A DNA stretch of 34,832 bases from the IMG/VR virus record IMGVR_UViG_3300022746_000184, positions 1-34,832 of that record; one strand, 5' to 3'. The notes under the pieces were generated by a model. The model was not told the DNA's origin. It made no database searches and saw only the letters and a list, made by a program, of their open reading frames with translations. How positions within the stretch are numbered: the first letter of the stretch is position 1; every line of letters begins with the position of its first letter. The stretch comes from a virus. Below are positions 1 through 9,295 of this stretch, one piece after another. The translations under genes and the position numbers were made by a program.

Positions 1-2
1 AA

Positions 3-3000
3 TATAGGAATTTTCAATATATTCAGGGTATTAGAATTATTGCAAATACAATGAATAAAGCAGATGCAACATTAGACATTATAGAAATATCTCCAAGATT
101 AACGGCAAATATAACAGATAAAGTTTCTAGTTTCTCTATTAAGAAGAGTGCATCAGATTTGGGTAATAGCGGTATGCCAGTAGGACAACTCTTGGCATCA
201 ACTGGAAACATATCTATTTTTGACTATGATCTTGCATTTAGTTTGCAGAACCCAAATAGTATTTTAAATCTTAAAAATGCATATGGTACAGTTGTTAATA
301 GTTTTTCATCAAAAAATTTACAATTAAAATTCTATGAAACTATTTTTAATAATGGCGAGATGTACTACGTACCAATGAAAACATTGTATGCTGAAGGTTT
401 TCCGCAAATTGATAATAAGTCTAGATCTGTATCTCTATCATTGAGAGATATGTACTTCTACCTAGAGTCAACAATTGCTCCACAGTTAATGATTTCTAAT
501 GTATCACTAAGTTATGCAATAGCATTAATTCTAGACTCTATTGGTTTTAGTAATTATAAGTATTGCAGAACTGCAAATGAAACAGACCTAATAATTCCAT
601 ATTTCTATATTGCTCCAGATACTACTGTTGCCCAGGTACTAAATAGTTTGGCGGTATCCGCCCAAGCAGCAATGTTCTTTGATGAATATAATAACTTTAT
701 TGTAATGAGTAAAAACTATCTGATGCCAAGTGCTGGAGATAGATCTACCGACACAGAATTAAATGGGTCAAAGTATCACCCAACTAATGGTGCAAAACTT
801 GCAAACATCATTGAGATTCAATCTCAAGAACGTAATATCTATAATGATGGAAAAATAAACTATTCTACTAGATATATACAAAGATCCAATCCATCAATCT
901 CACAGGCTAGTTATATTGACCAAAATAAGGTCTGGACATATAAGCCAGCATTATTGTGGGAGGTATCTCCACCAGAGAATACCAAATCAGTAAATGATGA
1001 ATTATCACAACAATCTGCATATTCTTTATCTGCTATGCCACTTAATACAGATCTAAGTTCAACACTACCAACAGTAAATGCCGATGGATCCATATCCAAT
1101 AACTTTATTGACTTTGGAGAAAGTATTTATTGGCTTCCAAGATATAATGGATATTTCTTTGCTAATGGAGAAATTATCAAATACGATGCTGTTGAGTATA
1201 GCGTTACATCAAAGGCAAAAACTGGATTAGTAACTACTCTAGATTTAAATAGCCCATATACAGTTACTCTAACAACTGGAAATACATCTGGAATGTATGT
1301 TGGTCAAACAATATTTGCCACAACTTCTATTGGTAGTTTTGGCTCAGGTGCTAAGATTGCCTCTATAGTATCATCAACACAATTTACAGTAAATGTTGCA
1401 CATCTAATTTCTGGATCTGTAACATTCTCTGTAACATTCCCATCAAATGTTTGGATTTCAAGTGTTCAAGAATACCAGAGATATTTCTCAATGCTTCCAT
1501 TTAATGGAAAAATATTCCCAACAGGAAGAGTTAGAATATATTCTGAGCCGTATTATGATCCATCTACTTCGACTGGACTAAAAGTAGGAGCCGTTGCGAA
1601 GCATGGTCGTGGTCAATTTGGAACAGGAATAGTTTCACATCCGTCTGGAATCAATCAATCATGGATATCAAATGTCAAGGCATTACAGATGGATTCTACA
1701 TATCTTTTTGGTGTAAATACAGCGACTACTATAACTGAAGGACTTTCTGGGTCTATATCTGGAACTTCAAAGAATGCAAATATTACTGGAATTATTAAAG
1801 ATTTTTGGAATTCAGATTCTACATCAATTACAGAAACTGCATTAAATGCAAATACAGTAATCCCTGGAACCTTACAATCCTCAGCATTAGTAATGTCTGG
1901 TACAAATTTTGCTACAACTGAGTCACCGCTAAACTATATCTCTTATACATATAAAGAATTTTCAGATAATGCATATAATCACTTTGGAACACGAGTTAGA
2001 ATTATTGGATCAACTGTAAATGATTCAATCACTAAAATTCAAAATCCTACAGGAAGTTATCCATATTTTACCAATGTTGGTGGTGCATCTGGAGGACTTG
2101 GAATTTGGACTCACCCTACAAATAATACTGGATATTATTTTGAAATAATCGCATTGACAGATTCAATGACTTCAGCATCATTCGACAAAAATAAGTTCTT
2201 CAATGTTGTATTTTATAAATTAGGTCAGGGTAGTACATCGATGGCAATTCCAGTAGTTCTTTGGAAGGGTCTATCATCAATATTAGTTGATAATGGTAAT
2301 TTCACTGGACAGTCCAGGGTAACTGCAGAAGCAAATCCATCAGTATATGACCTAGCAGTTGAATATGAAAAAACTGCTGCTGGATATAAGTTCTACCTAT
2401 TTATAAATCAACAATTGGTTACAACTGTAGAAGATACTTCTCCACTAACACAAAGAAATTCAATGTCAATGTTTATTCGTGGTTCTGCAAAACTAATGTT
2501 TGAAAACGTATATGCTATTTCAAAAAACTATGCAAAGGATAGCCAGGCAGTAGTCGCACCAATAATGAATTCAGTATTCACAGACTCTGATGTAATTAGA
2601 TTAAATGATTCATTTACCAAATATGCATTAAGCGGAATGGTACAGCAAACATATCTTTCTGGAATTTCATCAAAAGAGCAGCCAGATTACAATATGTTCT
2701 ATGATGAATTTGGAACAATCATGCGTGAGGCTGCATACTTTAATATTAAGTATGATAAGGCATTCCCAGCACTTTATGCAAAACTATCACCAACCTTTAC
2801 ATCTACAAAGGGGTATACCGTTTCTGGTTTTAGAGCAGATGCCTATGGTGCAGAATTCTTAATATTTAATAATACAGATACAGTTCTTAACTTAGATAAT
2901 ACATCTGGAAATTATTTAAGAATTCAGGGAATAACCTTTACACAACAATCAAGTAATACTCTAACTGTAGATGATTATTTCTCAAAGAAGAGCGATCTAT

Positions 3001-3374
3001 CTAACCCATTATTTGATAATGGCAAAACGGTAAATCAGCAAAACCTTTTAACATACAATAATTTAAAAACAAATAGAATTGTTAATGGTAAAAAAGAATT
3101 TACTCTAGATGCACAATATATCCAAAACCAAGATGCAGCAAATGAATTAATGGGATGGATTATCTCTAAGATTATGACACCTAGATATGCCATTGGTCTT
3201 AGTCTTTTTGCAACACCAACATTACAACTTGGAGATATTGTTACAATTAATTATAAGGATGAAAATCAGAACGATATCATTCCAAGCACATCAAGATTTG
3301 TGGTATATCAGATTGACTATGCAAAGTCAAATGCTGGTCCACAAATGAATGTCTATGTAAGCGAGGTACTATAA
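3..3374 (+). CDS. Large minor tail / baseplate-type protein (5' end outside window)
   Basis: The reading frame is open without a stop from base 3, so the gene very likely begins left of the window; the first internal ATG is at 51. About 1120 residues are visible (numbers below count from that ATG). The product looks like an actinophage minor tail protein. It has a beta-rich N-terminal part, a small beta insert around residues 385-475, a jelly-roll/ConA-like stretch around 630-835, and a C-terminal part (about 1010-1107) with TLQLGDIVTINY, of the kind seen at the end of tail hub or baseplate proteins. TAA is followed one base later by the next ATG, which fits a tail operon. The ConA-like call rests on pattern only. 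The function could be tail hub, tip or host-glycan binding. Confidence 0.75.
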   Translation, partial: YRNFQYIQGIRIIANTMNKADATLDIIEISPRLTANITDKVSSFSIKKSASDLGNSGMPVGQLLASTGNISIFDYDLAFSLQNPNSILNLKNAYGTVVNSFSSKNLQLKFYETIFNNGEMYYVPMKTLYAEGFPQIDNKSRSVSLSLRDMYFYLESTIAPQLMISNVSLSYAIALILDSIGFSNYKYCRTANETDLIIPYFYIAPDTTVAQVLNSLAVSAQAAMFFDEYNNFIVMSKNYLMPSAGDRSTDTELNGSKYHPTNGAKLANIIEIQSQERNIYNDGKINYSTRYIQRSNPSISQASYIDQNKVWTYKPALLWEVSPPENTKSVNDELSQQSAYSLSAMPLNTDLSSTLPTVNADGSISNNFIDFGESIYWLPRYNGYFFANGEIIKYDAVEYSVTSKAKTGLVTTLDLNSPYTVTLTTGNTSGMYVGQTIFATTSIGSFGSGAKIASIVSSTQFTVNVAHLISGSVTFSVTFPSNVWISSVQEYQRYFSMLPFNGKIFPTGRVRIYSEPYYDPSTSTGLKVGAVAKHGRGQFGTGIVSHPSGINQSWISNVKALQMDSTYLFGVNTATTITEGLSGSISGTSKNANITGIIKDFWNSDSTSITETALNANTVIPGTLQSSALVMSGTNFATTESPLNYISYTYKEFSDNAYNHFGTRVRIIGSTVNDSITKIQNPTGSYPYFTNVGGASGGLGIWTHPTNNTGYYFEIIALTDSMTSASFDKNKFFNVVFYKLGQGSTSMAIPVVLWKGLSSILVDNGNFTGQSRVTAEANPSVYDLAVEYEKTAAGYKFYLFINQQLVTTVEDTSPLTQRNSMSMFIRGSAKLMFENVYAISKNYAKDSQAVVAPIMNSVFTDSDVIRLNDSFTKYALSGMVQQTYLSGISSKEQPDYNMFYDEFGTIMREAAYFNIKYDKAFPALYAKLSPTFTSTKGYTVSGFRADAYGAEFLIFNNTDTVLNLDNTSGNYLRIQGITFTQQSSNTLTVDDYFSKKSDLSNPLFDNGKTVNQQNLLTYNNLKTNRIVNGKKEFTLDAQYIQNQDAANELMGWIISKIMTPRYAIGLSLFATPTLQLGDIVTINYKDENQNDIIPSTSRFVVYQIDYAKSNAGPQMNVYVSEVL

Positions 3375-3375
3375 T

Positions 3376-4206
3376 ATGCCAACAGCAGATAGTTGGGACA
3401 GAATATTTGCAGGGGTAATGTCTCAAAATCCAGCACCAACCCCATATAAGCCAACTCAACAAGATATTATAAATCAAAATATGAGTTTATTCTCACAGGC
3501 TGCTAGTTCCCTCACAAGAACTCCCGATGGAAATATAAATTATTCTGCTGCAGATGCCATATTAACTGCACTTGTTCCACTGCAACCTACACCACCATTA
3601 GGTGGTAGCACTGGCGGTGGAGGTGGAAGTGCTGGTGGTGGCGGTACTGGTGGAAGTGGAGGAACCTCTGGTGGTGGAAGTATACCAAATAGTTCTAACA
3701 GCAGTCCATCAAATCCAGTTAAGGTTGCTACCCCAGATTTAATAAATGTATTCACATTACAAAAATATAACGATGTACCAATTGACTCAATGGCTGATCT
3801 GCTATTTGAAGATCTGGGTGGTCAGGAAATTCTTTCGGTATCAAGAACAGACCTAATTAATGGACAGAATATTGACTATCAATTAATAGCAAATCTTGGT
3901 CAAATATCTATTGACAATAGTCCAATGAATATTATTAAGTTACAAAGTTCTATCAAAACACATTTCGACTCCTTTCCAATAGTTTTAGAAGATTACCTTG
4001 CAACTACTGGTACTGGTAGAAATGGTGAAACAACATATATAGATCCATATTATACCGATAGCACTAAAACAGCACTAGCATATAATGAATCCAATATCAA
4101 TGGAGAAAATATCATAATTAACACGGTCAATATGACCTCTGACAAAATGGTGCAGGTAGAATTCATATCCTATGGAAATATGATTAATGATATAATATAT
4201 CCATAA
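3376..4206 (+). CDS. Tail-associated structural protein with glycine-rich linker
   Basis: A 276-residue protein in three parts. The N-terminal segment (1-72) is hydrophilic and Pro/Gln-rich. A glycine/serine linker (about 75-102) contains runs such as GGGGGSAGGGG. The C-terminal domain (about 115-276) begins VATPDLINVFTLQKYNDVP. The long flexible linker suggests two folded parts held apart, as in tail-tip connectors. It sits one base after the large tail gene and overlaps the next gene by one base (TAATG), so it is very likely co-translated with tail genes. I do not recognise a named family; the structural role is inferred from position. Confidence 0.7.
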   Translation: MPTADSWDRIFAGVMSQNPAPTPYKPTQQDIINQNMSLFSQAASSLTRTPDGNINYSAADAILTALVPLQPTPPLGGSTGGGGGSAGGGGTGGSGGTSGGGSIPNSSNSSPSNPVKVATPDLINVFTLQKYNDVPIDSMADLLFEDLGGQEILSVSRTDLINGQNIDYQLIANLGQISIDNSPMNIIKLQSSIKTHFDSFPIVLEDYLATTGTGRNGETTYIDPYYTDSTKTALAYNESNINGENIIINTVNMTSDKMVQVEFISYGNMINDIIYP

Positions 4207-5639
4207 TGATTACAAATACTGGAAAATCAATTGTAACGAAATATCTTCTTGGACAAACTCCTGCATATGCTTCATATATTGCTGTAGGGTGTGGACCAAA
4301 ACCGTATACAAGCATTTCTTATAACGTTGCTGGAAAAGTCGTAGCATCAAATGTTGCCACGCTATACCTAGTTAGTTCAACATCACCATCCTCAGCACAT
4401 GATATCCTGGTAAATGATTATGTGTCTATTGCTGGAGTAGGGTACGGTCTTGACGGAACATTCAAGGTAACAGCAATAGCAACTACTGGAATTACTGCCA
4501 TTGGAGCATATACAGTATCATCAATATCTTTTGCAACAATTGGTATTCCAGATTTTACGGATTATACTGCTGGAAGTTTTGGAGATGAAACCCCTTGGAA
4601 CTCATATGCGACTAAAAACTATTCTACAAAAACATCACTAGACTTTGAGATGTTTAGAGTGCCAATTACATCTCGTGGATATGTTACAGAAACAGACTCT
4701 TCTGGAAATGCTATATCAAAGATAGTTCTTACAGCACAACTACCAACAGAAGAAAGATATGAGATTACAGAGTTTGGGTTATATCCATCAAATTCTAACC
4801 CCTCGGCTGGAAACTATGATAGTAAAACAATTTTTGGTTTTACTCAATCTGAAGCATGGACAAACTCTGCTGGTTCAACAGTAACTGTTCAAATATCTGC
4901 TTTAGACCAGGGTACAACCGCTGGAACAATAAATAACTCAACCCTACCAACAATATTCCAGACAAACTCTGATAACTCTATTTTTAATAATGAGACAAGG
5001 TTAAATAGACAAGAACGACCAAGGTTCTATAACAATACATATATGGTTCGTGGAGATACTGCCACTCTTTCATTACCAGCAGGTTCTACATCTGCATATG
5101 ACATGACAGTTCTAGCATCAACCAACTACCTAAAACTTCCAAGTTTTTCATCATCATTCGCAAATAATTCAACTAGTGATGAATTAAGAATTGCGTTTTC
5201 TGTTATAAATACTGTATTCACCGATCCAGATCCAACCACAGTAAAAATATTAGTAAAATTTAAAACATCTACATCAGATTATGCTAGTTTTTGGATAAGT
5301 CAGGGAATTGGATCATCTCTAGTAAATGGTGTACAGAATAGATATTTTGCTATATCTAAGAAACTACAAGATATCTACAAGACACCGACATTCTCTTGGA
5401 ATGCCGTCACTAGTGTTGAAGTATATTCATCTGTAGAATTATCAGGAACTCCAAGTTCTGCATACTATGTATCTTTAGATGCTATGAGAATTGAGAATTT
5501 GGCATCATCAAATCCACTATATGGTTTGGTAGGATATACCCCAATTATCAATACTGTAAACAATAAGGCTAGACCAGTTATAAAAAATTCAAATACATCA
5601 AACTTTGTTGAGTTTAGATTTATTGCGGATGTGGTATAA
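4206..5639 (+). CDS. Minor tail protein (tail-tip / fibre-like)
   Basis: A 477-residue protein starting MITNTGKSIVTKYLLGQ, a beginning I associate with actinophage minor tail proteins. A small beta module lies near residues 38-115 (SAHDILVNDYVSI, GLDGTFKVTAI). It is followed by a segment containing FRVPITSRGYVTE and LPTEERYEITEFGLYPS, which resembles tail-collar/baseplate-wedge proteins, and then by a beta-rich C-terminal half, possibly a carbohydrate-binding or fibre domain. The start overlaps the upstream stop (TAATG) and its own stop overlaps the next start in the same way, so the tail genes are translationally coupled. A tail role is well supported by context. Receptor binding is a guess. 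Confidence 0.72.
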   Translation: MITNTGKSIVTKYLLGQTPAYASYIAVGCGPKPYTSISYNVAGKVVASNVATLYLVSSTSPSSAHDILVNDYVSIAGVGYGLDGTFKVTAIATTGITAIGAYTVSSISFATIGIPDFTDYTAGSFGDETPWNSYATKNYSTKTSLDFEMFRVPITSRGYVTETDSSGNAISKIVLTAQLPTEERYEITEFGLYPSNSNPSAGNYDSKTIFGFTQSEAWTNSAGSTVTVQISALDQGTTAGTINNSTLPTIFQTNSDNSIFNNETRLNRQERPRFYNNTYMVRGDTATLSLPAGSTSAYDMTVLASTNYLKLPSFSSSFANNSTSDELRIAFSVINTVFTDPDPTTVKILVKFKTSTSDYASFWISQGIGSSLVNGVQNRYFAISKKLQDIYKTPTFSWNAVTSVEVYSSVELSGTPSSAYYVSLDAMRIENLASSNPLYGLVGYTPIINTVNNKARPVIKNSNTSNFVEFRFIADVV

Positions 5640-6526
5640 TGGCTGATAGTGGAATTAGAAAAGTCACTATTCCAATTTCAAGTGCTGTTGCAGTATCTGA
5701 AAAAAATGATAATGATCCATCGAATAATTTCGCATCAAGACTTCTATATCTTTTTAGATATAGGATAACTTCTGATGATGGAGTAAAATATTCTGCATGG
5801 TCTCCAAAATACACTTTAGAGAGTCCAAAAATTATAGATATCTATAATAATAAAAATGAACTAACTAATAAGGTTATTTCAACTGGAATTGATATGACAG
5901 CAACCTGGAATATTCCATCTGGACTAATTAACAATACATTCGATATCTATACTAGATGGGGTACGACAATTGGTCAAACAGAATACTCTATTACTGGTGC
6001 CACACTATCTTCAGGAACTATAACATTTACAACATCTGTAGCACATAACCTAACAGCAAATGCAATAACGCCAGATAAGAATGATAGGGTAGCAATTTAT
6101 TCAATGGATAATGCTGTCAATGGGTCATACATAATTACTGGTACTCCATCTAGTACAACGTTTACAGTAAAGACCTCAGTAGCCTCAATAGTTACAACTA
6201 CTGGAAAAATAAAAAGAATAACTTTTGATTCAACACAGCAAACTGGAGCCTGGACATACTCTGCAACGACAACTTCAAATAATTTTCATATTGCAATACC
6301 TTCTGGATTTATTCCTGCTGCACTAGGAACATCTTTGTCTGGAACAACCCCTGCACAATACATATACTTTTTAGATATCTATGCCCAACTACAGGCTAAT
6401 CCAAAACAAATATCATACAGTACATTGACTACAATACCAACTGCAATTTTAAATCCAATTGGTAAAATCTTTTCCAAGGTAGTTAGCACATATACTACAA
6501 CAGTAGATAGTGGTAAATTGGCTTAG
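5639..6526 (+). CDS. Minor tail protein, beta-rich
   Basis: A 295-residue protein, translationally coupled to the upstream tail gene by TAATG. The N-terminal half resembles a fibronectin/Ig-type tail domain (FRYRITSDDGVKYSAWSPKY, then a MTATWNIPSG strand pair). Residues about 115-200 form an inserted beta module (TSVAHNLTA, VNGSYIITGTPSSTTFTV) that recurs in neighbouring tail proteins. The C-terminus returns to the Ig-like pattern with YIYFLDIYAQLQANPKQISYS. It is likely a peripheral tail or adhesion component. I cannot name the family. It ends 17 bases before the next gene, which has its own promoter. Confidence 0.7.
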   Translation: MADSGIRKVTIPISSAVAVSEKNDNDPSNNFASRLLYLFRYRITSDDGVKYSAWSPKYTLESPKIIDIYNNKNELTNKVISTGIDMTATWNIPSGLINNTFDIYTRWGTTIGQTEYSITGATLSSGTITFTTSVAHNLTANAITPDKNDRVAIYSMDNAVNGSYIITGTPSSTTFTVKTSVASIVTTTGKIKRITFDSTQQTGAWTYSATTTSNNFHIAIPSGFIPAALGTSLSGTTPAQYIYFLDIYAQLQANPKQISYSTLTTIPTAILNPIGKIFSKVVSTYTTTVDSGKLA

Positions 6527-6528
6527 TA

Positions 6529-6537
6529 TGGTATAAT
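6529..6537 (+). promoter_or_regulatory. Extended -10 promoter, leaderless start
   Basis: TGGTATAAT: the -10 hexamer at 6532-6537 is preceded by TG one base upstream (extended -10). Six bases separate the hexamer from the ATG at 6544, so transcription should begin at the A of the start codon. No -35 match is seen at normal spacing and no ribosome-binding site is present. It gives the tail-tip lectin-like gene its own transcript. Confidence 0.7.
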
Positions 6538-6543
6538 TTTAAT

Positions 6544-6993
6544 ATGAGTATAGAAGTCCCATCAAGAGGTCAACCAATAGACTATAACTATATGTATAAG
6601 ATAGTTGATCAAATTAATACACTTACTGCAGCAATTGCACCTAGATCAGTAGATTCAAAATTTAATGACGGTACAAACACAGTAACCCTAAGAACTGGTA
6701 ATCTAGTAATTATTGCAGGATACTATGATGTCACCAAGGTTTCAAAGTCTGAAACACTAGACTCAGAAGAAACCTTTACATATGACTTTGGAGTAACATT
6801 TAAATATCCTCCTATCGTAGTTGCTACTGTGGTTGCTAAAGATGTATCTGCAGCAAGTAAGAGTGCTGAAGTGGTTATAACAGGAACAACTACTTCTCAA
6901 ACACTTGGTGCCGTAAGATTTAGAACTAAGGGAGATGCTAACGTTGGAGTTAATATTATCGCTATTGGTGTCCCAGGAATTATAACTTCGTAG
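6544..6993 (+). CDS. Small tail protein, H-type-lectin-like C-terminus
   Basis: A 149-residue protein. Residues 1-55 are helical (MYKIVDQINTLTAAIAPR) and could trimerise. Residues about 58-149 are beta-rich, with YDFGVTFKYPPIVVATV, then VRFRTKGD and VNIIAIG. This order resembles the H-type lectin fold, where an F..pP.V strand is followed by a closing iAiG strand. It is likely a small tail-tip knob or receptor-binding protein; the lectin call is from pattern only. The ATG lies 7 bases after a TATAAT, so the gene appears leaderless and may be expressed separately from the upstream tail operon. Confidence 0.65.
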   Translation: MSIEVPSRGQPIDYNYMYKIVDQINTLTAAIAPRSVDSKFNDGTNTVTLRTGNLVIIAGYYDVTKVSKSETLDSEETFTYDFGVTFKYPPIVVATVVAKDVSAASKSAEVVITGTTTSQTLGAVRFRTKGDANVGVNIIAIGVPGIITS

Positions 6994-6999
6994 GAACTC

Positions 7000-7530
7000 A
7001 TGGCTCTGTTAACAAGACAAGAGTATAACGATGCCCCTTTTATAAAAGCAGTAGCAAAAATCTGGTTTTTAAACGGGCATCTAATACGAGTTCATCACCT
7101 GAATAGGTCAAACGGCATTATGTCCGTTTACAATATAACTCTTGATAGACTTGAAAGTTGCCTGATTTCTGATTTTAAGAAAAATAGACTTAGGGCTTAT
7201 ACTGTAAAGGCTACGTCTCAGTTAGTAAATAGACACCAAAAGTATATGCCATATCTAATGAAGAATGGAATTATTCCATATCCAACTGGTGCCCAAAAGG
7301 GTGGTAAGACAGAATGGAAAATTAGATCTTATTACTCAGAAGAGCAAGTTAGAGAAATTCGTGATATACTTGCTTCCTACCATCATGGTAGACCAAGAAA
7401 TGATAAATTAATAACCAACGATGTTACTCCTACAAAACAGGAGTTGACAAGGCGTATGGGCGATGGTATACTAACATATACAAGGACTGAAGATGGGCGT
7501 TTTATCCCCATCTGGTCCGAATCAATATAG
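7000..7530 (+). CDS. Hypothetical protein, possible MerR/Xis-like HTH
   Basis: A 176-residue basic protein; ATG is preceded by TAGGA a few bases upstream. Residues about 65-95 (TSQLVNRHQKYMPYLMKNG followed by IIPYP) look like a helix-turn-helix plus wing, and YYSEEQVREIRDIL (about 111-124) follows as in winged-helix MerR/excisionase-like proteins. The C-terminus RTEDGRFIPIW is strand-like. It stands at the junction between tail and replication modules, so a transcription or replication accessory role would fit. No firm family assignment; DNA binding is an inference. Confidence 0.55.
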   Translation: MALLTRQEYNDAPFIKAVAKIWFLNGHLIRVHHLNRSNGIMSVYNITLDRLESCLISDFKKNRLRAYTVKATSQLVNRHQKYMPYLMKNGIIPYPTGAQKGGKTEWKIRSYYSEEQVREIRDILASYHHGRPRNDKLITNDVTPTKQELTRRMGDGILTYTRTEDGRFIPIWSESI

Positions 7531-7550
7531 TTCTTGAAAGGAACGTGGGT

Positions 7551-7760
7551 ATGAATAATGAACAAACTAAGGTAACTGTAGGACTTGGTTACACTGTAAA
7601 TCTGGGTAATTTCCAGTCACTACGAATTGATCTATCTGTATCAGATAGCAAGCGTGATGGCGAAAATACAAATGAAGCCTTTGAGCGTGTCTACTCTTTT
7701 GTAGAGGCAAAGTTGCAAGAAAAGGTTGTTGAGGCACAGAGCGAGATTGACAGCAAGTAA
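7551..7760 (+). CDS. Conserved-type small phage protein, unknown
   Basis: A 69-residue protein. A GTG at 7545 is in frame, but AAGGA at 7538-7542 is only two bases from it and eight from the ATG at 7551, so I choose the ATG. The sequence begins with a beta hairpin (TVGLGYTVNLGNFQSLRIDLSVSDS), followed by an acidic/charged helix (EAFERVYSFVEAKLQEKV). That is a small alpha-beta fold. It is coupled to the next gene by TAATG, upstream of the replicative helicase. I recall similar small genes in actinophage replication regions, but the function is unknown. Confidence 0.6.
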   Translation: MNNEQTKVTVGLGYTVNLGNFQSLRIDLSVSDSKRDGENTNEAFERVYSFVEAKLQEKVVEAQSEIDSK

Positions 7761-8068
7761 TGGCAGAACGCAAAGACCGCATGGCTTTGCTATCCCGTTA
7801 CAGCAAGTTGCATACTTTTCGGTATGAGCAAAAGCCAGTACTAAATCTAAATGTTGAGCAATGGGCTGCAGATGCACTCATTGAATCATATACTTTACAA
7901 ACATGCTATGATTTGCTACAATATTATTTTGATGTAGCACAATCACCTAATTGGAAATATTTTGCCAATTACGCTCAAGACATAATTGATGGTCGTGAGC
8001 AAATTAATAGAGACCTAGAGGAGAGAGCCGAACGCAGAAAACTTGCTAAGGCGTGGTTAAATGAGTAA
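7760..8068 (+). CDS. Hypothetical protein upstream of DnaB-type helicase
   Basis: A 102-residue, mostly helical protein (WAADALIESYTLQTCYDLL, YYFDVAQSPNWKYFANYAQD) with a highly charged C-terminal helix (REQINRDLEERAERRKLAKAW). It overlaps the DnaB-type helicase start by 8 bases, so the two are translationally coupled. Its size, helical nature and position would suit a helicase loader or helicase partner, as several phages place a loader next to the helicase. No motif proves this, so treat it as a hypothesis. Confidence 0.58.
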   Translation: MAERKDRMALLSRYSKLHTFRYEQKPVLNLNVEQWAADALIESYTLQTCYDLLQYYFDVAQSPNWKYFANYAQDIIDGREQINRDLEERAERRKLAKAWLNE

Positions 8069-9281
8069 TACAGAGTCCAAACTAATTTCAGCGGTACTGC
8101 AGGATAAGCAGATGCACGTTTTGCTACAGGCAAATGTGGACAATCTTCTGCGTACCCACAATGACATTTGGAAGTTTATTCGTAACTATTTTGAGGTAAA
8201 TTCTACAACTCCACCAGCAGCATTATTGCTAGAGAAGTTTCGAGATTTCTCACCAGTAGACGGGGTAGGAGCAACAAAGTATCACCTAGAAGAACTACAG
8301 GCAGAATATCTAAATGATAGTCTAAAGGATATTCTAAGGTCTACTGCAAGCGATGTTCAGTCAGGGCATGGCGTAGAGGCTTTAGAGAAGTTGATTACAA
8401 AAACTTCTGAACTTAAGAAGAACACTGCAGTAATTCGTGATATTGATGCAACAGATATTGATTCTGCTGTAGCATACTATGAAGAAATGCAACGCCAAGC
8501 AGAACTTGGTGTAAATGGTATTAAGACTGGCTTGCCAGGATTTGATAACTATCTACCTGCTGGCATCCAGCCAGGACAGTTAGGAGTGTTCCTAGCATAT
8601 CCAGGTATTGGTAAGTCATGGTTTGCTTTATATATGGCTGTTCAGGCTTGGAAGCAGGGTAAGTCTCCACTAATTATCTCTCTTGAAATGAGTGAGGCAG
8701 AAGTTCGTAACCGTGTATTTGCAATCATGGGCGAAGGGCTTTGGTCACATCGAAAACTGTCTGCTGGACTTGTTGAGATTGATGATCTAAAGCGTTGGCA
8801 TAAAAAGGAACTTGCTGGTAAGCCAGAGTTCCATATTATTTCAAATGACGGTAGTGGAGAAGTAACGCCAAGCGTTATTAGAGGTAAGATTGATCAGTAT
8901 AAGCCAGACCTTGTGATTGTAGACTACCTGCAACTCATGTCTCCAAACCAAAAGGCAGACAATGAGACTGTAAAGATGAAGAATCTTTCTCGTGAACTAA
9001 AGCAACTTTCTTTAGGCGAAGAAGTTCCAGTCATTGCCATTTCATCTGCAACTCCAGATGATGTAACTAAGATGGACACTGTACCTACTCTTGGACAGAC
9101 TGCATGGTCTCGTCAGATTGCATACGATGCTGACTGGATTCTGGCTTTAGGACGTGCAACTAATTCTGATATTCTTGAATGTGTATTCCGTAAGAACCGT
9201 AATGGATTTATGGGTGAATTTATGGTCCAGGTAGACTTTGACAAGGGCTGGTATAAGTACAAAGACTTTGAGGAAAATTAG
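8061..9281 (+). CDS. dnaB: Replicative DNA helicase, DnaB family
   Basis: A 406-residue DnaB-type hexameric helicase that should unwind DNA at the fork and interact with the primase at 9541. Residues 1-120 form a helical N-terminal domain (SNTESKLISAVLQDKQM). The RecA-like motor follows: Walker A is AYPGIGKS (179-186), with Ala in the usual first Gly position. VIVDYLQLM (Walker B, Asp288) and SRQIAYDADWILAL follow. It lacks a long linker-heavy bacterial N-terminus and is slightly shorter than bacterial DnaB (about 450-470). It starts inside the preceding gene. A TATAAT for the next gene follows directly after its stop. Confidence 0.93.
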   Translation: MSNTESKLISAVLQDKQMHVLLQANVDNLLRTHNDIWKFIRNYFEVNSTTPPAALLLEKFRDFSPVDGVGATKYHLEELQAEYLNDSLKDILRSTASDVQSGHGVEALEKLITKTSELKKNTAVIRDIDATDIDSAVAYYEEMQRQAELGVNGIKTGLPGFDNYLPAGIQPGQLGVFLAYPGIGKSWFALYMAVQAWKQGKSPLIISLEMSEAEVRNRVFAIMGEGLWSHRKLSAGLVEIDDLKRWHKKELAGKPEFHIISNDGSGEVTPSVIRGKIDQYKPDLVIVDYLQLMSPNQKADNETVKMKNLSRELKQLSLGEEVPVIAISSATPDDVTKMDTVPTLGQTAWSRQIAYDADWILALGRATNSDILECVFRKNRNGFMGEFMVQVDFDKGWYKYKDFEEN

Positions 9282-9282
9282 G

Positions 9283-9288
9283 TATAAT
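9283..9288 (+). promoter_or_regulatory. -10 element before probable leaderless gene
   Basis: AGGTATAAT just after the helicase stop. The ATG at 9296 lies eight bases after the hexamer (seven between). Another ATG at 9292, out of frame, would encode only a seven-residue peptide. No -35 match at 16-18 bases. It probably starts a transcript for the 9296 gene and the primase. Confidence 0.55.
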
Positions 9289-9295
9289 AGTATGG

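Noticed and set aside
3540-3755. Proline-rich minus-strand ORF
   Set aside because: It is the complement of the glycine linker of the gene at 3376.
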